Positions 1 through 12,420 are shown, counted from the first letter of the stretch. The stretch: DNA of 64,000 bases from Isoetes taiwanensis (GCA_021234155.1 JAJEKV010000030.1:13954079-14018078); one strand, 5' to 3'. Numbers and translations: made by a program. Notes: generated by a model from the letters alone, not told the origin.

Positions 1-16
1 AATGGCTAGTAGCATT

Positions 17-34
17 CTTATGCTATTCATTTTT
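17..34. repeat. Target-site duplication of the LINE, left copy
   Basis: CTTATGCTATTCATTTT(T) occurs here and at 1747-1764, directly flanking the LINE. Removing the LINE and one copy restores the copia RT reading frame. Confidence 0.9.
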
Positions 35-1746
35 TTTATTTTTTTTTTGAAGGACGACAAACTCTTATTCAATATTCCAGAAGAACTACACACATACATG
101 TAGTGACAGGAATAAAATCTTAGCAGACAAAGATAATCCACTGAGTGCAGCCACCTGTCTATGCATAAGATAAGATATCCAAATATTCCTCAAAAATCAA
201 ACGTTTTTTTCAGGAGCAAGCTGAGAACATAGGTATGCCTTCACCAATCTATCTTATACGCGTGGAAGAAGTTGGTCGACACTAATTGATAAGCCTTTGA
301 AGATAAACATTAGCCTTCTTTTTCCAAATAGACCACAACAACCACCAAGCTAAATGGAAAGCCCATTTAACGCAAGTCGCTCCAAGTGGAAGGATAAATG
401 GCGAGAAGCACCTGCTGGCTAGTCAAGAGCACATGGAAGAGAGATAGTAACCATGACCAAACTGACTAAACTTGGTCACGTGAAAAAAAAAGCAGTTCGA
501 TACTCTCAACTTGCCGCTTACACGAAGGCGAGTTCGAAATGCAGGGATAAAACTTATGAACCAGCACATTAACCCGCAGACATCTGTGAAGGAGTTGCCA
601 CCATAAGGTAGAAACTTTGGGATGCAGCAATTTATTCCAGACCCAGGACCACATATGCTTCCACCGAGGAGGGGGAATGCGGAGCTGCCAACCAGTCCGA
701 GGGGGGACAATGTCAACATGAACCAGCTTTTGATATAACGAATGCACAAGACATTGTGCATTAACAAGGAGCATCTGGCAGAATGCCAGCCAGCTTTTGC
801 CACAAAGCTCTCTCCCATCGAGATAGCGTAAACTTAGTTTGAAAAGCATCCCAAGTCAACAAGTGTCCTGCCTCATACCAAGCACCAATCGGGAGAATAC
901 CAAAGACGCCTTCAATGCCGCGGAAATCAATGGATGTACAAGAGTTAATACGAGGTATGTGATTATCCAGAGGAATCCACCAACACAGAGAACCTGCATG
1001 TGGACATACACCTGGATTAATCTTAAATAGCATATGAACTGTTTCCCAAGAATCAAGCAGTCCCTTCAAGAAGGGGGAAGCATTCGGACATGGACGTAGC
1101 TGATAAAAGAGACACCAAGGAAGAACTGCCCTAAGTGCCAGTTTCCCAAAAGGAATACACTGCCCAAGGGCTTGCACAACCAATCTCATTCCAGGCGAAT
1201 GTACCATACCCACCAAGTAGCGACAAATGAACTTAGATATCATAATTTTACTCTGTAAATGAAAGTCAATCATACCTAGACCTCCAGCAAATTTTGGTTT
1301 GATACATGTGGACCAAGCGACCTTCACAACTACACCTGTCTCAGTACCTGCCCAAATGAAGTTACGGACAATTGCGACAACCTCTTGAAACTTTGTTTGT
1401 GAGGCAAGCACAGCAGATGCCATATACACATGAGTGTTGCTGAGAACCTGCTTAGCAACTACTATCCGCCCTGCCAGAGAAAGCCTAGCTATATTCCACC
1501 AAAAAAGATGCTTACGCAGGCCTTCCACTATAACATCCCATGCATCTGAAGTAGAGATATGTATACCTACAGGAATGCCCAAGAGTTTAGTGGCCTGCCC
1601 TTGAGGAAGCACTTTCCATGGATACTCGTAAACACAGGGAGGAACATCCACATCCAAAGTCCATAAAGCAGAGCACTTTAGCCACCCAACAAGAACCCCT
1701 GATGCCAGGGAGAAAGAGTCCAGCAAAAGCTTAACATTCTGAATAG
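35..1746 (-). mobile_element. 5'-truncated L1-type LINE inserted in copia RT
   Basis: The insertion lies between two copies of an 18-bp target duplication (17-34 and 1747-1764). Its 3' end is an A tail, seen as a T-rich run around 31-48 on the plus strand. The coding content is the C-terminal part of a LINE ORF2. The 5' end is missing, as is typical of target-primed reverse transcription that stops early. Insertion into the copia element makes the LINE the younger of the two. Confidence 0.9.
466..1740 (-). pseudogene. LINE ORF2 C-terminal reverse transcriptase and zf-RVT remnant
   Basis: The frame from 1726 to 761 carries the segment after the RT catalytic motifs of plant L1 elements: KLLGIPVGI, then W-rich HLFWWNIARLSLAGRIVVAKQVLSNTH, then GGLGMIDF. 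A frame change at about 850-760 leads into the zf-RVT domain (WSWVWNKLLHPKVSTLWWQLLHR, with downstream cysteines). The catalytic FADD motif lies upstream and is absent because of the 5' truncation. Frameshifts break the protein. Family assignment is secure; the exact L1 lineage cannot be told. Confidence 0.85.
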
Positions 1747-1764
1747 CTTATGCTATTCATTTTT
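1747..1764. repeat. Target-site duplication of the LINE, right copy
   Basis: This is the direct repeat of 17-34 at the truncated 5' end of the LINE. Confidence 0.9.
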
Positions 1765-2735
1765 ACAAGAGGGGAAAAAGTTTCTTCATAGTCTTGTCCA
1801 TACTTCTGAGAAAAACCTTGAGCTACCAAACAAGCCTTAAACTTTGGTGTTTTCCCATCTGCTCCTGTCTTTACTTTGAATAACCACTTACTTCCTACAA
1901 TGTTCTTGTCATTTGGTGCATCAACAAGTTCATAAGTGTTTGTTCTAATGAAAGAACACATCTCTTTGTGCATGGCATTTAGCCATTGTTTGCTATCAGT
2001 AGAAATCATGGCTTCATCATATGTCTTTGGAACAGAAACATCCAGATGCATTAGTATTTCAAATAAACCAAGAATCTCACCTCATTATCCTTGAATCTCT
2101 TGCTTTTATCCAAATCATCCCTTCCAAATTTTTCATGATTAGGCAAGCCTTCATCTTTGAGTATTTCAGCTTCAGTTCTCCTTTTTCTTCTGGTGTAGTT
2201 CATTTGGTTCTCGACTTGTTGGTCACTAGATTCGTCATGCTGCACATGATCCTGCTATAGTCATCAACAAATGTAATAAAGTATTTTTTCCCTGAGAGGC
2301 TAGTCGCATTCAAAGGTCCACACAAGTCAAAATGGATTAAATCTAATACCCCTTTTGCCCTTTTCAAAGATTTCTTGAAAGGGAGCCTTGTATGCTTGCC
2401 TAAGATGCACCCTACACATTTGAAATTTTCATTTCTAATTTCAGATGCTTCGATCAGACCCTTTCTAATCAAGAGCTCTATTGTTTTAGAATTCACATGG
2501 CACATTCTTTCATGCCATAGTTTGATATTTGAGCAGGTTACAAGATTTATACTTTGAACAAAATGATCAGGATTCAAACCAAATAGATTTCCAACTCTCT
2601 TCCCAACAAACTTCAATTTATTATCAAAAAACACCTTACATTGCAATCTTTCAAATAGAACCTTGTACCCAAGGTCTACTAATTGGCACACTGAGATTAA
2701 ATTTCTAACTAGCCCTGGTACACAAAGTACTTCTC
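1747..2735 (-). pseudogene. Copia integrase start and reverse transcriptase N-terminus, with integrase core deleted
   Basis: 2691-2250 encodes the GAG-pre-integrase region (HERMCHVNS, then FKCVGCILGKHTRLPF) and the first catalytic aspartate stretch of integrase (FVDDYSRI). The sequence then jumps to the region linking integrase and RT (2245-2051), so the rest of the catalytic core and its glutamate are missing. RT begins at 2051 and includes VGSKWLFKVKTGADG, KACLVAQGFSQKYGQDYEETFSPLVKMNSI, in line with copia RTs. It breaks at the LINE insertion and continues at 16-1. The internal deletion and frame changes mean no functional Pol can be made. Confidence 0.85.
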
Positions 2736-4015
2736 CTAATCTGACAGCCTTTCCTCCAGATCAAATAGTTCCAGCATTCCAGTGCCTTTGATTTCTTGTA
2801 GATCACCATTTCCCAACTGCACATGACCCCCTTTGACTCCTTTGCAATCCTTTAGCAAGTGTGAAGAAGAGGTTACTGCCCTCTCAGCTCCTGAATCTAT
2901 AACCATCATATTATGGTTATTTACATCATGCATTAAGTGGCACAGTTTAGGACATATTACCTCATCATGTTCATTTTGTTCATCATCTCCTCGAGTTTCC
3001 TGCGCCAGATTTAGTGATGGATTATTTTTGGCTGCAGCTTTTCCTCTGATAGCTGGTGCCCCTCGATTTCCTCTTCCTCTGCCTCTCCCTTTATAGTTCA
3101 GACCCTTAGGGCTAGAGCAGTTAGAGGCAAGTTGCCCTTTTCCTTCACAATTATAGCATATAGTGTCCTTTCTTGTTTTAGGGCAGTCAGCCTTCAAATG
3201 TCCATAATTATTGCAGTTATAGCATGGACCAATCCTTGTCATTTTTCTTACCTTTGTATTCTCCATCATACAGAACTTCAGTGGTCTGCTCATCATCTTC
3301 CTGCCCCATTTGTTTTTGTTCAAACTCTGTCCTTATCATTTGAATAGCATGCTCCTTGGATTTTGCAATATCTCTTAACAATGTAGCAAGATAGGCATTA
3401 TGTGAAACTGCTCTAGAGATAGCCAATAGTTGGTATTGTTCATTTAATATTACACTTGCCCCTTCTAGATCAGCAATAATGGAATCAAATTCCTCAAGAA
3501 ACTCTATTATATTTTCCTTGTCATGCAACTTCAACTTCCTTAATTGTTTTTCTAGAACATCTATTTGTGAAGATGTTTTGGCTTCATAATTTTTAATCAT
3601 ATATAACCACATCTCTCTAGGACTTAATCCTCTTAGTTTAAGCTTAATCACTGGACCAACCTTGCATCAAATAATTGCTTGTGCTTCCATGATTTTTAGC
3701 TGTTCATCCACTTCAAAACTTGTTGCAGATGTTGCTTGTGCAGTATTGTTGCTCCCTTCAGCAATCCATGCACCTCCACCAACAGTAGAACCTTCTCCAT
3801 TTAAGCTGGAACTAGTTCCCCCCCTGCATTTAATGTCCCTATGGCAACATTAGTACCATGACGCATGCTTGTACTTGGTTCAATCAAGTACCACAAATTT
3901 TCAAATTCTAGAACTTCTCTGATGCTTTGCTTCCAGATTTGAAAACCACTTTCACCTTTAAACACCTCTATAGCATTAAGCAAGTTAGCACCAAACCTGG
4001 CGACATGTTGACCTT
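2736..4015 (-). pseudogene. Copia gag and aspartic protease (frameshifted)
   Basis: The N-terminal part just after the PBS (4028-3801) contains the copia gag motif around FQIWKQSIREVLEFENLW. The next frame (3651-3217) carries the UBN2-like gag core, with LREMWLYM-like and LEEFDSIIADL segments. The piece 3323-2736 has two CCHC zinc knuckles (CYNCNNYGHLKADC and CYNCEGKGQLASNC) and then the protease site IDSGAE. The three pieces lie in different frames, so at least two frameshifts have broken the polyprotein. Gag would package element RNA and the protease would cut the polyprotein. The zinc knuckles and protease site fix the family. Confidence 0.85.
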
Positions 4016-4030
4016 GCTCTGATACCAATG
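4016..4030 (-). other. Copia primer-binding site and inner LTR edge
   Basis: Read on the minus strand, 4027-4016 is TGGTATCAGAGC, the standard plant retrotransposon primer-binding site for the 3' end of initiator methionine tRNA. One base upstream is the dinucleotide CA (4030-4029), the expected LTR end. The 5' LTR should therefore extend rightwards from 4030, but its outer TG end was not identified. Confidence 0.85.
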
Positions 4031-5953
4031 AAGAAAAATATGCTATAGATCAAATATTTCTAGACAACTTAAGATCAATTTAAGATCAAACAAATGGTCA
4101 CAACTTTGGTAATTCAAAAGCAAAAACGGCAACATCATGGTATGCTTCCGTTTCCCCCTTCATAGTTTCTCCCATCGCCCTTTCAAATTAAAAGATTTGT
4201 ATAGGCAGCATTTGCATATGGGTTCACTGTGGCTAATAGTCATAGGCCATCTCTTATCTTGCCCAGCCATTGTTTTGGTTTATTTCTCCAGGTTCTTGAG
4301 TGGTCATCAGTCAAAATTACCTATCGTGGCTAGTCATTATTTTCAAATTCCCCCAAGTTTGCCTTGCTATTGTCCAGTATATTTCGTTACATGGCATATG
4401 GTGGTAGCTGATGTTACAGTTCATATTGTTTTGCCAAGACTTGCTCATTATGAAAACAGGTTTTGCTGATCTCATTTTTTAGTTTGCTTTGACCATATAG
4501 TTCTTTGGTTGTGAATTTATTGATCTATTGAAGATGTCATGAGGATGAAGATCTTTTATGCATTTAACTTTTTGTCTGATTTTGCAGGTCAGCTTGGAAG
4601 ATAAAGCTGATGATCATATTTATGCATTTTGAAACTATCTCTAAATTTCTAAAAGCATTCTGGCTGCTTAGAATTGTCAGCACGTGAGAACATTGAAGAT
4701 GCATCAAATTTTTGACACGCAAGGAGGAATAAGTCAACCTTCTGGACAAGGATCCAAAGGTGAATAGAGCCATTGAGAGTGACCTTGAAGTTGGAGATGG
4801 CATTAAGGCTGCGTATACACGTATACAATGACAACCTCCTTATGACTTGGTGCTCTATATCTTCATTGACGTTTAATTGGTTTGTTTAAATTACAAAATT
4901 ATATACTATAATATAGCTTGCACGAATTAGATCATTTAGTTTGTTTTTCGACACAATTTGTTTTACTCCTGTTTACTTTTTTTTATCACCATAGTTTGTC
5001 TTTTTTAAACTCAGGCTGCAAGACGGACAAGTTGTATATTTTGTTTGTCAAGGAGGTTTGCATCAATGATCACATTTGCAAGCTTGAACAATAAGAAATG
5101 AAATGACAGTGCAGCGCTAGCAGCCACTAACAATAGAAGTTAGCACTTCGGACACTGTTGGACTTACGATTTGAAGTCTTTGAGTTTACATGGCATCTCT
5201 GATAACGCTAGTGATAAATTCTGCTCATAAATTTTGTACAGCAAAATCTCCTTGTCAGCATAAACGTTACCTTTGTGACCTACTCTGAATATACAATCCT
5301 CCTTTTGTGTCGGTGGACCTTTTTCCTTTTTTTTATATCTGAAAGGTTGTTTAATTTGTTTACAGGAATTAGATTTTCTTTGTGGATAGGTTAAATGGCA
5401 ATATCAGGGTTCAAATCCCTGGGCCCCTTTGGGCTATCTAATATACGTTGACATGGGGGTGGACTCTAATTTTGACGATAGCATTGACTTTGTTATGGCG
5501 CAAATGTTGCTTAAATTCTGCTGCTAGATTTGACTATAAGTCTGATGCTAGATTTGACTCTTAGTCTGACACAAAAGTGACACTAATTTTGATGCTAGAT
5601 TTGACTCTATGTCTGGCAAAAAATCGACGCTAATTCTGATGCTAATTTTGACGCCAATTCTAGCGCAAGTTCTGACTCTAATATTGCATTAAATTTTGAC
5701 GCAAATTTCGACTCTAATTCCGATGCAAAATTTTGACGCTAATGCTACAGAACATAGAGTCAGTTATAGGGTCACCCTTAATGTCAGTTTAAGGGTTTTT
5801 TTACATTTTTTTCACCACTTTTCTCTTGTAGTGTGAACATCCACAACATCAGAAGGAGCGTCTGTGTTGGAAAAATGATCGACTCGTTGAATGCGATTGC
5901 AAGGGGCAAGGTACGGGTCAAGTAGAGCAGCCACGACCTGGTCCTGATGAAGG
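4031..5953. other. Non-coding stretch: probable copia 5' LTR plus diverged DNA
   Basis: No convincing protein is encoded here. The first few hundred bases next to the PBS should be the copia 5' LTR, but I could not locate its outer boundary. A tRNA-like B-box (GGTTCAAATCC, about 5410) has only a poor A-box too close upstream, so no tRNA is called. The rest is AT-rich sequence that ends in the degenerate repeat listed separately. Confidence 0.5.
5460..5750. repeat. Degenerate tandem repeat with ATTTTGACGCTA/GATTTGACTCT units
   Basis: About 20 imperfect units of roughly 12-16 bases recur, for example TTTTGATGCTA, GATTTGACTCT and AATTTTGACGC. The units have drifted so far that no single consensus fits. 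No coding potential was seen. Confidence 0.65.
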
Positions 5954-6528
5954 TGTTAGCCTGTGCCTCCTGGTACAGGACTATTCATGCATACGACGGA
6001 CCAGGTCAAGAACAAGGATCCACAACAAAGCCGTGGTCGGTCGTCAAAGGCTCAATGAAGACCAAGCGGCCGTAACACGCAAATCAAAGTGCGCTGCTTA
6101 GTCAAAAGGGGCTTCGCGGACAAGCGACGGCCCGTCCACCGCCTTGCCCAGCCGGCGTCAAGTGATTCTAGGCACTTCAAGAGGCACCGCCCAAGATTCC
6201 TACAAATCAGGCCTCCTTCCGTGAGTCGGCACCCGAGATCGGGTCGAGTGTCTATATTGGGCCAAAGGCCACTGTGACTATATATATGACTAGAGCTAGC
6301 ACATGAGTTTTTAGATGAGTTTTGAGTCTTGTCTCATTTCATTTTCTCTCGGTTATGAGCTCATGTATCGCCATCATTGATATCAAGGAAGCTTATCATT
6401 GGCTTATCATTGTTGTCTCATTGTTGTTGTTCCCTTTTCCCCTTCATTGTTTTCTTGCAAATCCTGCGTGACATAGTCCCCGGATTCTCCTGTTAGATCC
6501 ACGGGTCCTCACAGAGGGCTGTCTTGCA
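5954..6528 (+). repeat. Gypsy element 1, 5' LTR
   Basis: It begins TGTTAGCCTGTGCC and ends CTGTCTTGCA. A TATA-like TATATATA at 6279-6287 is the likely core promoter. Positions align along the whole length with 16459-17028. Confidence 0.88.
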
Positions 6529-6597
6529 GAGTTCCCCAAACCCGCACTTAAACACCGCCGCCGCCGGGTCCGATTCGACGCTTCTTGTTGTGTCGCT

Positions 6598-8700
6598 ATG
6601 TCTCCGCCTCGAACTTCACGCCAGAAGAACTTCTTTCCCAAACGGCGTCTCGCTTGGAGCGTCATCAGCGAAGGGAAGTTGTTCGCGATATGTATGGATC
6701 TACTTATGACATTGAGGGAGGCCACATTCGGTCTAGGGCTCAGTCGGCGCCACCCACCCCTCGTGTCATGTCTCGTCCTAGTTCCTCGCCTCAAGCGTGC
6801 AAACATTGCTCATAGCCTCAGTCACCTCATCACTATCAGGAGCCCTATCAGGCTCAACCTTCTCAACCTTACTTTCATACCCCAGAACATGCCTACATCC
6901 ATCACTCTTCTGGCCATACGCCTCTGCCTTCACAACCATCATCTCCCCCGGGTGGGCAGGGATATCCACATGTCTCTTTTGCTCCTCTCCAGGAATTTCC
7001 TTTCCCTACATTTCCAACCGCTCTTCCTGTTTACAACCTTACAGACCTCAAAACCAATGCTCCGGCACCTTCAGTACCTCCCCCTCAGTCACCCCTTCAT
7101 CAGGGTCTTTCAGGCACCATGCCACCTCCAACTCCACCTCAATATAATCCCTATCCAGTTCCTGTCCAGCCAAGCACTTTCACCTCTACCTTTCAGACCC
7201 TTAAGCTGACCTATCCAACCTTTGGCAACACGAAAGGCAAACCATTAGACCAAAGTGCTCAGGCCCACATGGAAGAATTTGAGGCTCTGGCTGTCCTAAA
7301 TGGTCATGCACAACCTCAACTGAAATTCCACATCTTTTCCACCACCTTGCGTGGCTCTCCTCATCAATGGCTCATGTCAAACAAAAGCCACTGGAAACAA
7401 GATTGGTCAGACATGAGAACTGCTTTTCTTTCTCACTATGGGACCACGGATGATGATCAACTTCATCTCAAGCAACTCAATGACCTTCAACAAGAGCCCA
7501 CGGAGTCCGCCCGGGATTTTGCAGATCGACTTCACATTCTGCTCAGCAAACTCAAGGAGTACCCACCAACACAGAGCCAGATCTTGGTCTGGTTTCTCCA
7601 AGGACTTCCTCCAGCTATCCGACTCATGACTGAATACCTGCGCCCGAATATCGACCTTGTCAATCACTCAGTCAATGTTTCCTCCCGTGGCGTGGCTCTT
7701 CAGGAGCTCCCTTTCATTCCACCCGTCATGGTTCCCCAGATCTAGCATCCAACCTCAACACGCCAATCCAGCACAAGAGCCGATCTGTGCCATATCTGCA
7801 AATATCAAGGCCACTTGGCTAATGAGTGCAATTCCACCAATGGCCCGGCCTCATTGTAAACGATGCAACATGTGCAATCATGCCCGCGGAAGAGTGCACT
7901 CGCACTCATCCTACACCTTTCCGCAACAAACCGGTTTTATCAAGTTCAAACCACACCTCAAAGAATAATCGCAATATCAGCGACCACCAATGCGAAGCGC
8001 CTCCAAATCAACTCTATCGACAACAGGGAGCCACAACGGGACCCAACACACGCCCTCCTTTTGATCCTTCTAAAGCTCGGTGTTATCACAGCATCACGAA
8101 TGGGGTCATACCACCACGGCATGTCCTCAACTTCCACAAGTTCGTGTAATATGACTTCCGGCACAAATCAGACCACCTCGGTCCGCCTCACGGCTTACCA
8201 ACTCGATTGCCAATGGCAAACAAGGCCCACGCCCCGTTCTTCTTCTGCCACCACGTGCGCCAAAGAATCACGCTATCAACCAGCTCCCCCGCCAATCAAC
8301 CTCGGATGGATCAACAAGCACGGGGAAGAAAATTTTTCGTGCTCTTAATCCTCCAAAATCCAACCACAAATTGGGTTGGTTTGGTTTCACGACTGCACTG
8401 TATGCGCCACGCCCCTTAACCATTATTCCCAATGGCACGCAACCTGCCTTTGCAGTCGACACAATTCCTCATGCAGAAGACAAAAAGGTTCATTTTGCAC
8501 CTGACTTGGAGAAACTCATGCCACATGTCATGCCGAAAGTTCGCCAAAGCATTTTGAACCTCATGCAAAGCCTGCCGAAGGCCGCGACGCTGGCTAATGT
8601 TCATGCCACCACCGTAGCTCAACAACGACAAGATACACCTTCCACATCTCAACCTCCAAGCTCTCGGACATATCCCAATATTGTCTACCGAGGTTGACCT
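6598..8700 (+). pseudogene. Gypsy element 1 gag (frameshifted)
   Basis: The start is placed at 6598 by comparison with element 2, whose gag begins MSARAFTPEELLYQ. Here the matching FTPEELLSQTASRLERHQRR lies one frame away. The retrotransposon gag core is in 7119-7745 (FEALAVLNGHAQPQLKFHIF, then FLSHYGT, LNDLQQEPTESARDFADRL and VWFLQGLP). The zinc-knuckle region that element 2 keeps is here scrambled by indels (about 7780-8150). The C-terminal segment 8430-8600 (AFAVDTIPH, VHFAPDLEKLMPHVMPKVRQSIL) matches element 2. Gag would form the particle around element RNA. Several frameshifts make it non-functional. Confidence 0.85.
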
Positions 8701-8819
8701 ACTCAAAGAAGTTGCTGCTTCATTACCACGCACTCCGGCACAGTGGATCCAAAGAGATCCTTTTTCTCATGTGCCTTTGAACTCCAAGAGGAGCTAGCAA
8801 AATCAAAATTCCCTTAAGT

Positions 8820-9353
8820 TTGGCAACAATTTTGAAACTCGTCCCGCTCTCAAGGACCAATTACCACTCCCGACTGTTTTGGTTGGGGCTGTTGCTACCT
8901 CTACACCCACAGTACATGCCACGGTGGGCAATCAACAAGTCAATCATGTTCAAATTGACGGAGGTAGCGTGGTCAATCTCATCACGGATAAACTCCGCAA
9001 AACAAATGGGCATCAAACAACTCTATCGTGCCCCATATGACATCAAATTGGCTAATGGCCATATCACGAGACCTCAAGGCGTCACGCCTCTTCTTCACAT
9101 CAACATTGGTGATCTCCGCTTCCCCTTGGAATTCGGTGTTTGGAAGGCCGGAGAAGATCCGTGTGATTATGAAATGTTGGTCTACAGACCTTTTCTCCGC
9201 CAGCCAAGAGCATCCATTCTTGGGCCAATGGATCGCTTAGTCATCACAGATGGTCACCTCAATGCCACTATGGACTTGGAAACCGTGAAGATCATTTCGG
9301 CCGACAACGCCGAACCCTCTATCTCCGACAATGCATTCCGAGGACGCCCGTAA
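8820..9353 (+). pseudogene. Gypsy element 1 aspartic protease region
   Basis: The central motif VQIDGGSVVNLITDKLRK is a retropepsin-like site in which the usual D-[ST]-G-[AS] reads D-G-G-S. It is followed by PYDIKLANGHITRP and FPLEFGVWKAGEDPCDYEMLV, which match the second element. The same DGGS occurs in both elements, so it is a feature of the lineage and not damage in one copy. The frame opens near 8820 but is out of phase with gag, and it ends at 9353 before RT. Confidence 0.78.
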
Positions 9354-9960
9354 TATCTATCACGCTCGGGCTCCACCGCAAGTTTGCCTCGCCATCCTAC
9401 CTGCATATGTCGATCCTTGGGGAGAAATGACTCTTGATCGACCACCCCGTGGTCGCCTTTGTTTGACCCTTTACCCGCTCCTTGCAATCGCATCCAACGT
9501 GTTGATCACTTTTCGATGCCGAACCTCCCGCGACTCCCCGTCAGATGTACACGCCGCATGAAGCAACCTCGCTGATGAAACTCAAAGAACCTCTCTTCTT
9601 CACCACGCAGAAGTGCCACACATCCTGGCCATGCTTCAACCTCCCCGCCATATTGTCCGTGACACCCGAAGTTATCCCCATATTCGGGACTCAAGTCGAG
9701 ATTGTGGGCGTGGGCAACAATCACCGTCCGCATTGCCGCAAATCTTCCGGCAAAACTATCGTAATCAGGGGCGCCACGCCTTCAAAAGTTCAAACACATT
9801 TTCGCTGAGCTACAGAGATCTTCTGGGGATCAACAAAACCTTGGGGAACTCACCATTCCTACCAAATCGATGCACGCCCGGTTTAGCAACGACAAGACGG
9901 CTCAACCCCAATTACCGCGGATCGCGCCAAGGCGGAAATTGACAAACTCCTTGCTGCAGT

Positions 9961-11160
9961 TTGATCTATGAGGTCAAACATTCTCAATGGGTGAGCCCCA
10001 TCGTCATTGCACTCAAACACAATGGAAAGATCCGTGTTTGCGTGGACTACCGAAAACTAAATCGCCACCTGAGCGTGATCATTTTCCACTTCCCTTCACG
10101 CACCGTGTTCGAAGAGGTTGCCGGACATGAGATGTACTCTTTCATGGATGGTTTTTCCGGCTACAATCGATCTCAATCAAAGAATCTGATCAACTCAAGA
10201 CTACTTTCACCACCCCGTAAGGCACTTTTGCCTACAAGGTGGTTCCTTTGGATTATCAAACTCTCCATCAACGCTTCAACGCATCATGCTCTCGCTTTTC
10301 ATGATTTTATGAAGGAAAATCCCTTCTTGCAAATTTTTCAAGATGACTTCTCCGCCCTACGCCCATGGTCACCATTTGGATAAATTGAACTCGCCTTCGA
10401 AATGTGATGAGTCCCAATTTAGTCTCAATCCGGTGAAATGCACCTTTTGCATCACTTCGTGTTTCTGTTAGGACACGCTGGCAACAAAGTAGGTATCACC
10501 ATGGATCCCGCCAAAATCGGGCCAGTGCTCAAGGCTCAAGCACCGACCAATATCAAAAACCGACACGCTTCTTTCCCCGGTAAGGTCAATTATTACTCCA
10601 CCTTCATTCCCCGGACTTGCAAACATTGCAGATCCCATTCATAAACTCACGGGTGATGAATCCACCGGCTTGGAATTCCCAAGCGGATGTTTGCTTCCAA
10701 CAGCTTGAAGCTTTTACTTACTCGTGCCCCCTTCTTGTTCCTCCTCAATGGGACAAACCCTTTCACGCCCATGTAGATGTCTCCTGCGTTTGCTATTGAG
10801 CTGTTCTTTCACAAGAATATGATGCGCACGACAAACCCAACGGATACGCCCGGTAGAAAACTCAATTCGGCTGAGTGCAACTACTCGCCACGAGGCGTGA
10901 AGACTTGGGTCTAATTTTACGCGGTCCAACGCCTGTCACTATCTTTTTTGGGCGGTCGATCAAATTCTTTATTGACCACCAAGCACTTCTTTATTTGATC
11001 AACAAATCCACGCCCACGGGCCGCATTGCTCATTGGGTCCTCCTTCTGCAAGAATTTGCACCTTTTGAAATTGTTCACAAGGCGTGCAAATCTCATGTCG
11101 TCCCCGGATTATCTTTCACGATCCACCGCGATGATCCCTCCACCGGAGTCTCGGGACGCC
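9961..11160 (+). pseudogene. Gypsy element 1 reverse transcriptase and RNase H
   Basis: RT motifs in 9961-10383 are SQWVSPIVIALKHNGKIRVCVDYRKLN, then FPSRTVFEEVAGHEMYSFMDGFSGYN, then a degraded catalytic motif IFQDDFSA (normally Y-x-DD or F-x-DD). RNase H follows in another frame: FHAHVDVS, AVLSQEYDAHDKPNGYA, then FFIDHQALLYLI and GRIAHWVLLLQEFAPFEIVHK. At least four frame changes and several stops are visible between 9961 and 11160. The family is clear, and activity is lost. Confidence 0.85.
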
Positions 11161-11343
11161 TTTCCCGACGCTCAACTCTTTCGGTCACGCGTCATGCCAC
11201 ACCGGGTTCCACAACTTTCAGCAGTATCTCCTCACAGGTGCTCTTCCACCAGAGGACGCCACGCTCTCTCAAGCCAAGCGCCAACCCCGTCGACATCAAT
11301 TTCTCCGAGAGGTCCGTGACTACACCATGGTTGCAGGCCATCT

Positions 11344-12420
11344 TTACAAAAAGGGTAAGGATACCATCCTTCGACGCCGTTCTCCCTCATGAGGTCCCGT
11401 GATATTGTCCGAGAAGCCCATGAAGGGCTCGGTGGTGGTCATTTTCATGGAGACACCACGGCACGCAAAATCCTTCTTGCTGGTTATTTTTGGCCCACGC
11501 TCTTCAAAGATGCTCACACCCACGCCCGCACGTGTGATGCTTGCCAGCGTGTGGGACGGCCCACGGCCCGTGACGCTCTTCCCTTGACGCCGGTCGCCAC
11601 GCCACTTCCCTTCAAAGAAATGGGGATGGATTTTTGTGGGACCCATCGATCCTCCCCGCTGCACACCCGCGTCCGCTACATTCTGGTTCTCACTGACTAC
11701 GCTACCAAATGGGCGGAGTGGAAGCTTGCGCACTTCCAAACAACACTGCGGCCAGCACAGCCAAGGTCATCTATCAACAAATCATCACGCGATTTGGCTG
11801 CCCCACGGAGCTGGTCAGTGATCGTGGTGTCCATTTTATCAATCATACCATCAAGGAGCTGACGGATTATCTCCCCGATCACATCATCACAAGAGCACAC
11901 CTTACTATTCTCAAGGGAATGGTTTGGCGTAGCACCAACAAAACTCGGGTCACAATTCTCAATAAAATTTGTGACGCTTCTCGCACTGACTGGCAAACCA
12001 AGCTTCCTACTGTTCTTTGAGCTTACAATACTTGTTTCAAAATAGCTACAGTCACACTCCTTTCAAATTGGTTTATGGTCAAGAAGCTCTCATGCCGCTT
12101 TGAATACATCCTTCCAACTCTCCGCTTCAACCGCTACCGCCCATAATCCGCCGCCGCGCACTCAAAGAACGGGTTTATCAATTGGAACAGCTTGGATGAA
12201 CTTAGAAGGATGCTTATATTCGTGTTCTTCATGGACAATGCTTACAAAAAATCTTTACATGATAAACGCCTCAAGACAAAAACATTCAAAGAAGGAGATT
12301 TGGTTCTTCTTTATGATTCTCGTTACAAAAATTTTCCGGGTAAGCTTAAGTTTCGATGGCTTGGCCCTTATCAAATTATATCAAGTGGTGCAACCCAGCG
12401 TTTTCCAGCTGGCTGAGTTA
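11344..12420 (+). pseudogene. Gypsy element 1 integrase
   Basis: The zinc-binding HHCC region is at 11389-11580 (AHEGLGGGHFHGDTTARKIL, ARTCDACQRVGRP). The catalytic core follows, with MGMDFCGT and ILVLTDYATKWAE. A shifted frame (11709-12020) carries FGCPTELVSDRGVHFIN, holding the second aspartate. The C-terminal tail at 12240-12420 has FKEGDLVLLYDSRYKNFPGKL, KFRWLGPYQI and VFQLAELDG in alternating frames. No chromodomain is seen. Frameshifts at about 11700 and 12030 and between the tail segments prevent a complete protein. Confidence 0.85.

Larger units (their letters stand above)
1..4030 (-). mobile_element. Ty1/copia retrotransposon, truncated by window edge and split by a LINE
   Basis: On the minus strand the order is PBS (4016-4027), gag (about 4010-3217), zinc knuckles and protease (3240-2736), GAG-pre-integrase with the start of integrase (2691-2250), then reverse transcriptase (2051-1747), which continues at 16-1. 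This domain order (protease, integrase, RT) defines Ty1/copia. The RT reading frame stops at the conserved KMNSI and resumes beyond the LINE as RMLLAI at the window edge, so the two pieces were one gene before the LINE arrived. The 3' half of the element lies outside the window. Frameshifts and a deleted integrase core make it inactive. Confidence 0.9.

Noticed and set aside
839-1030. Plus-strand open frames across 0.8-1.1 kb
   Set aside because: They are shadows of the LINE frame on the other strand, without any protein-like conservation.
5380-5430. tRNA-like B-box GGTTCAAATCC with an upstream GGTTAAATGGC
   Set aside because: The spacing between the boxes is far too short for a tRNA, and no acceptor stem can be drawn. 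At best it is a worn SINE fragment.
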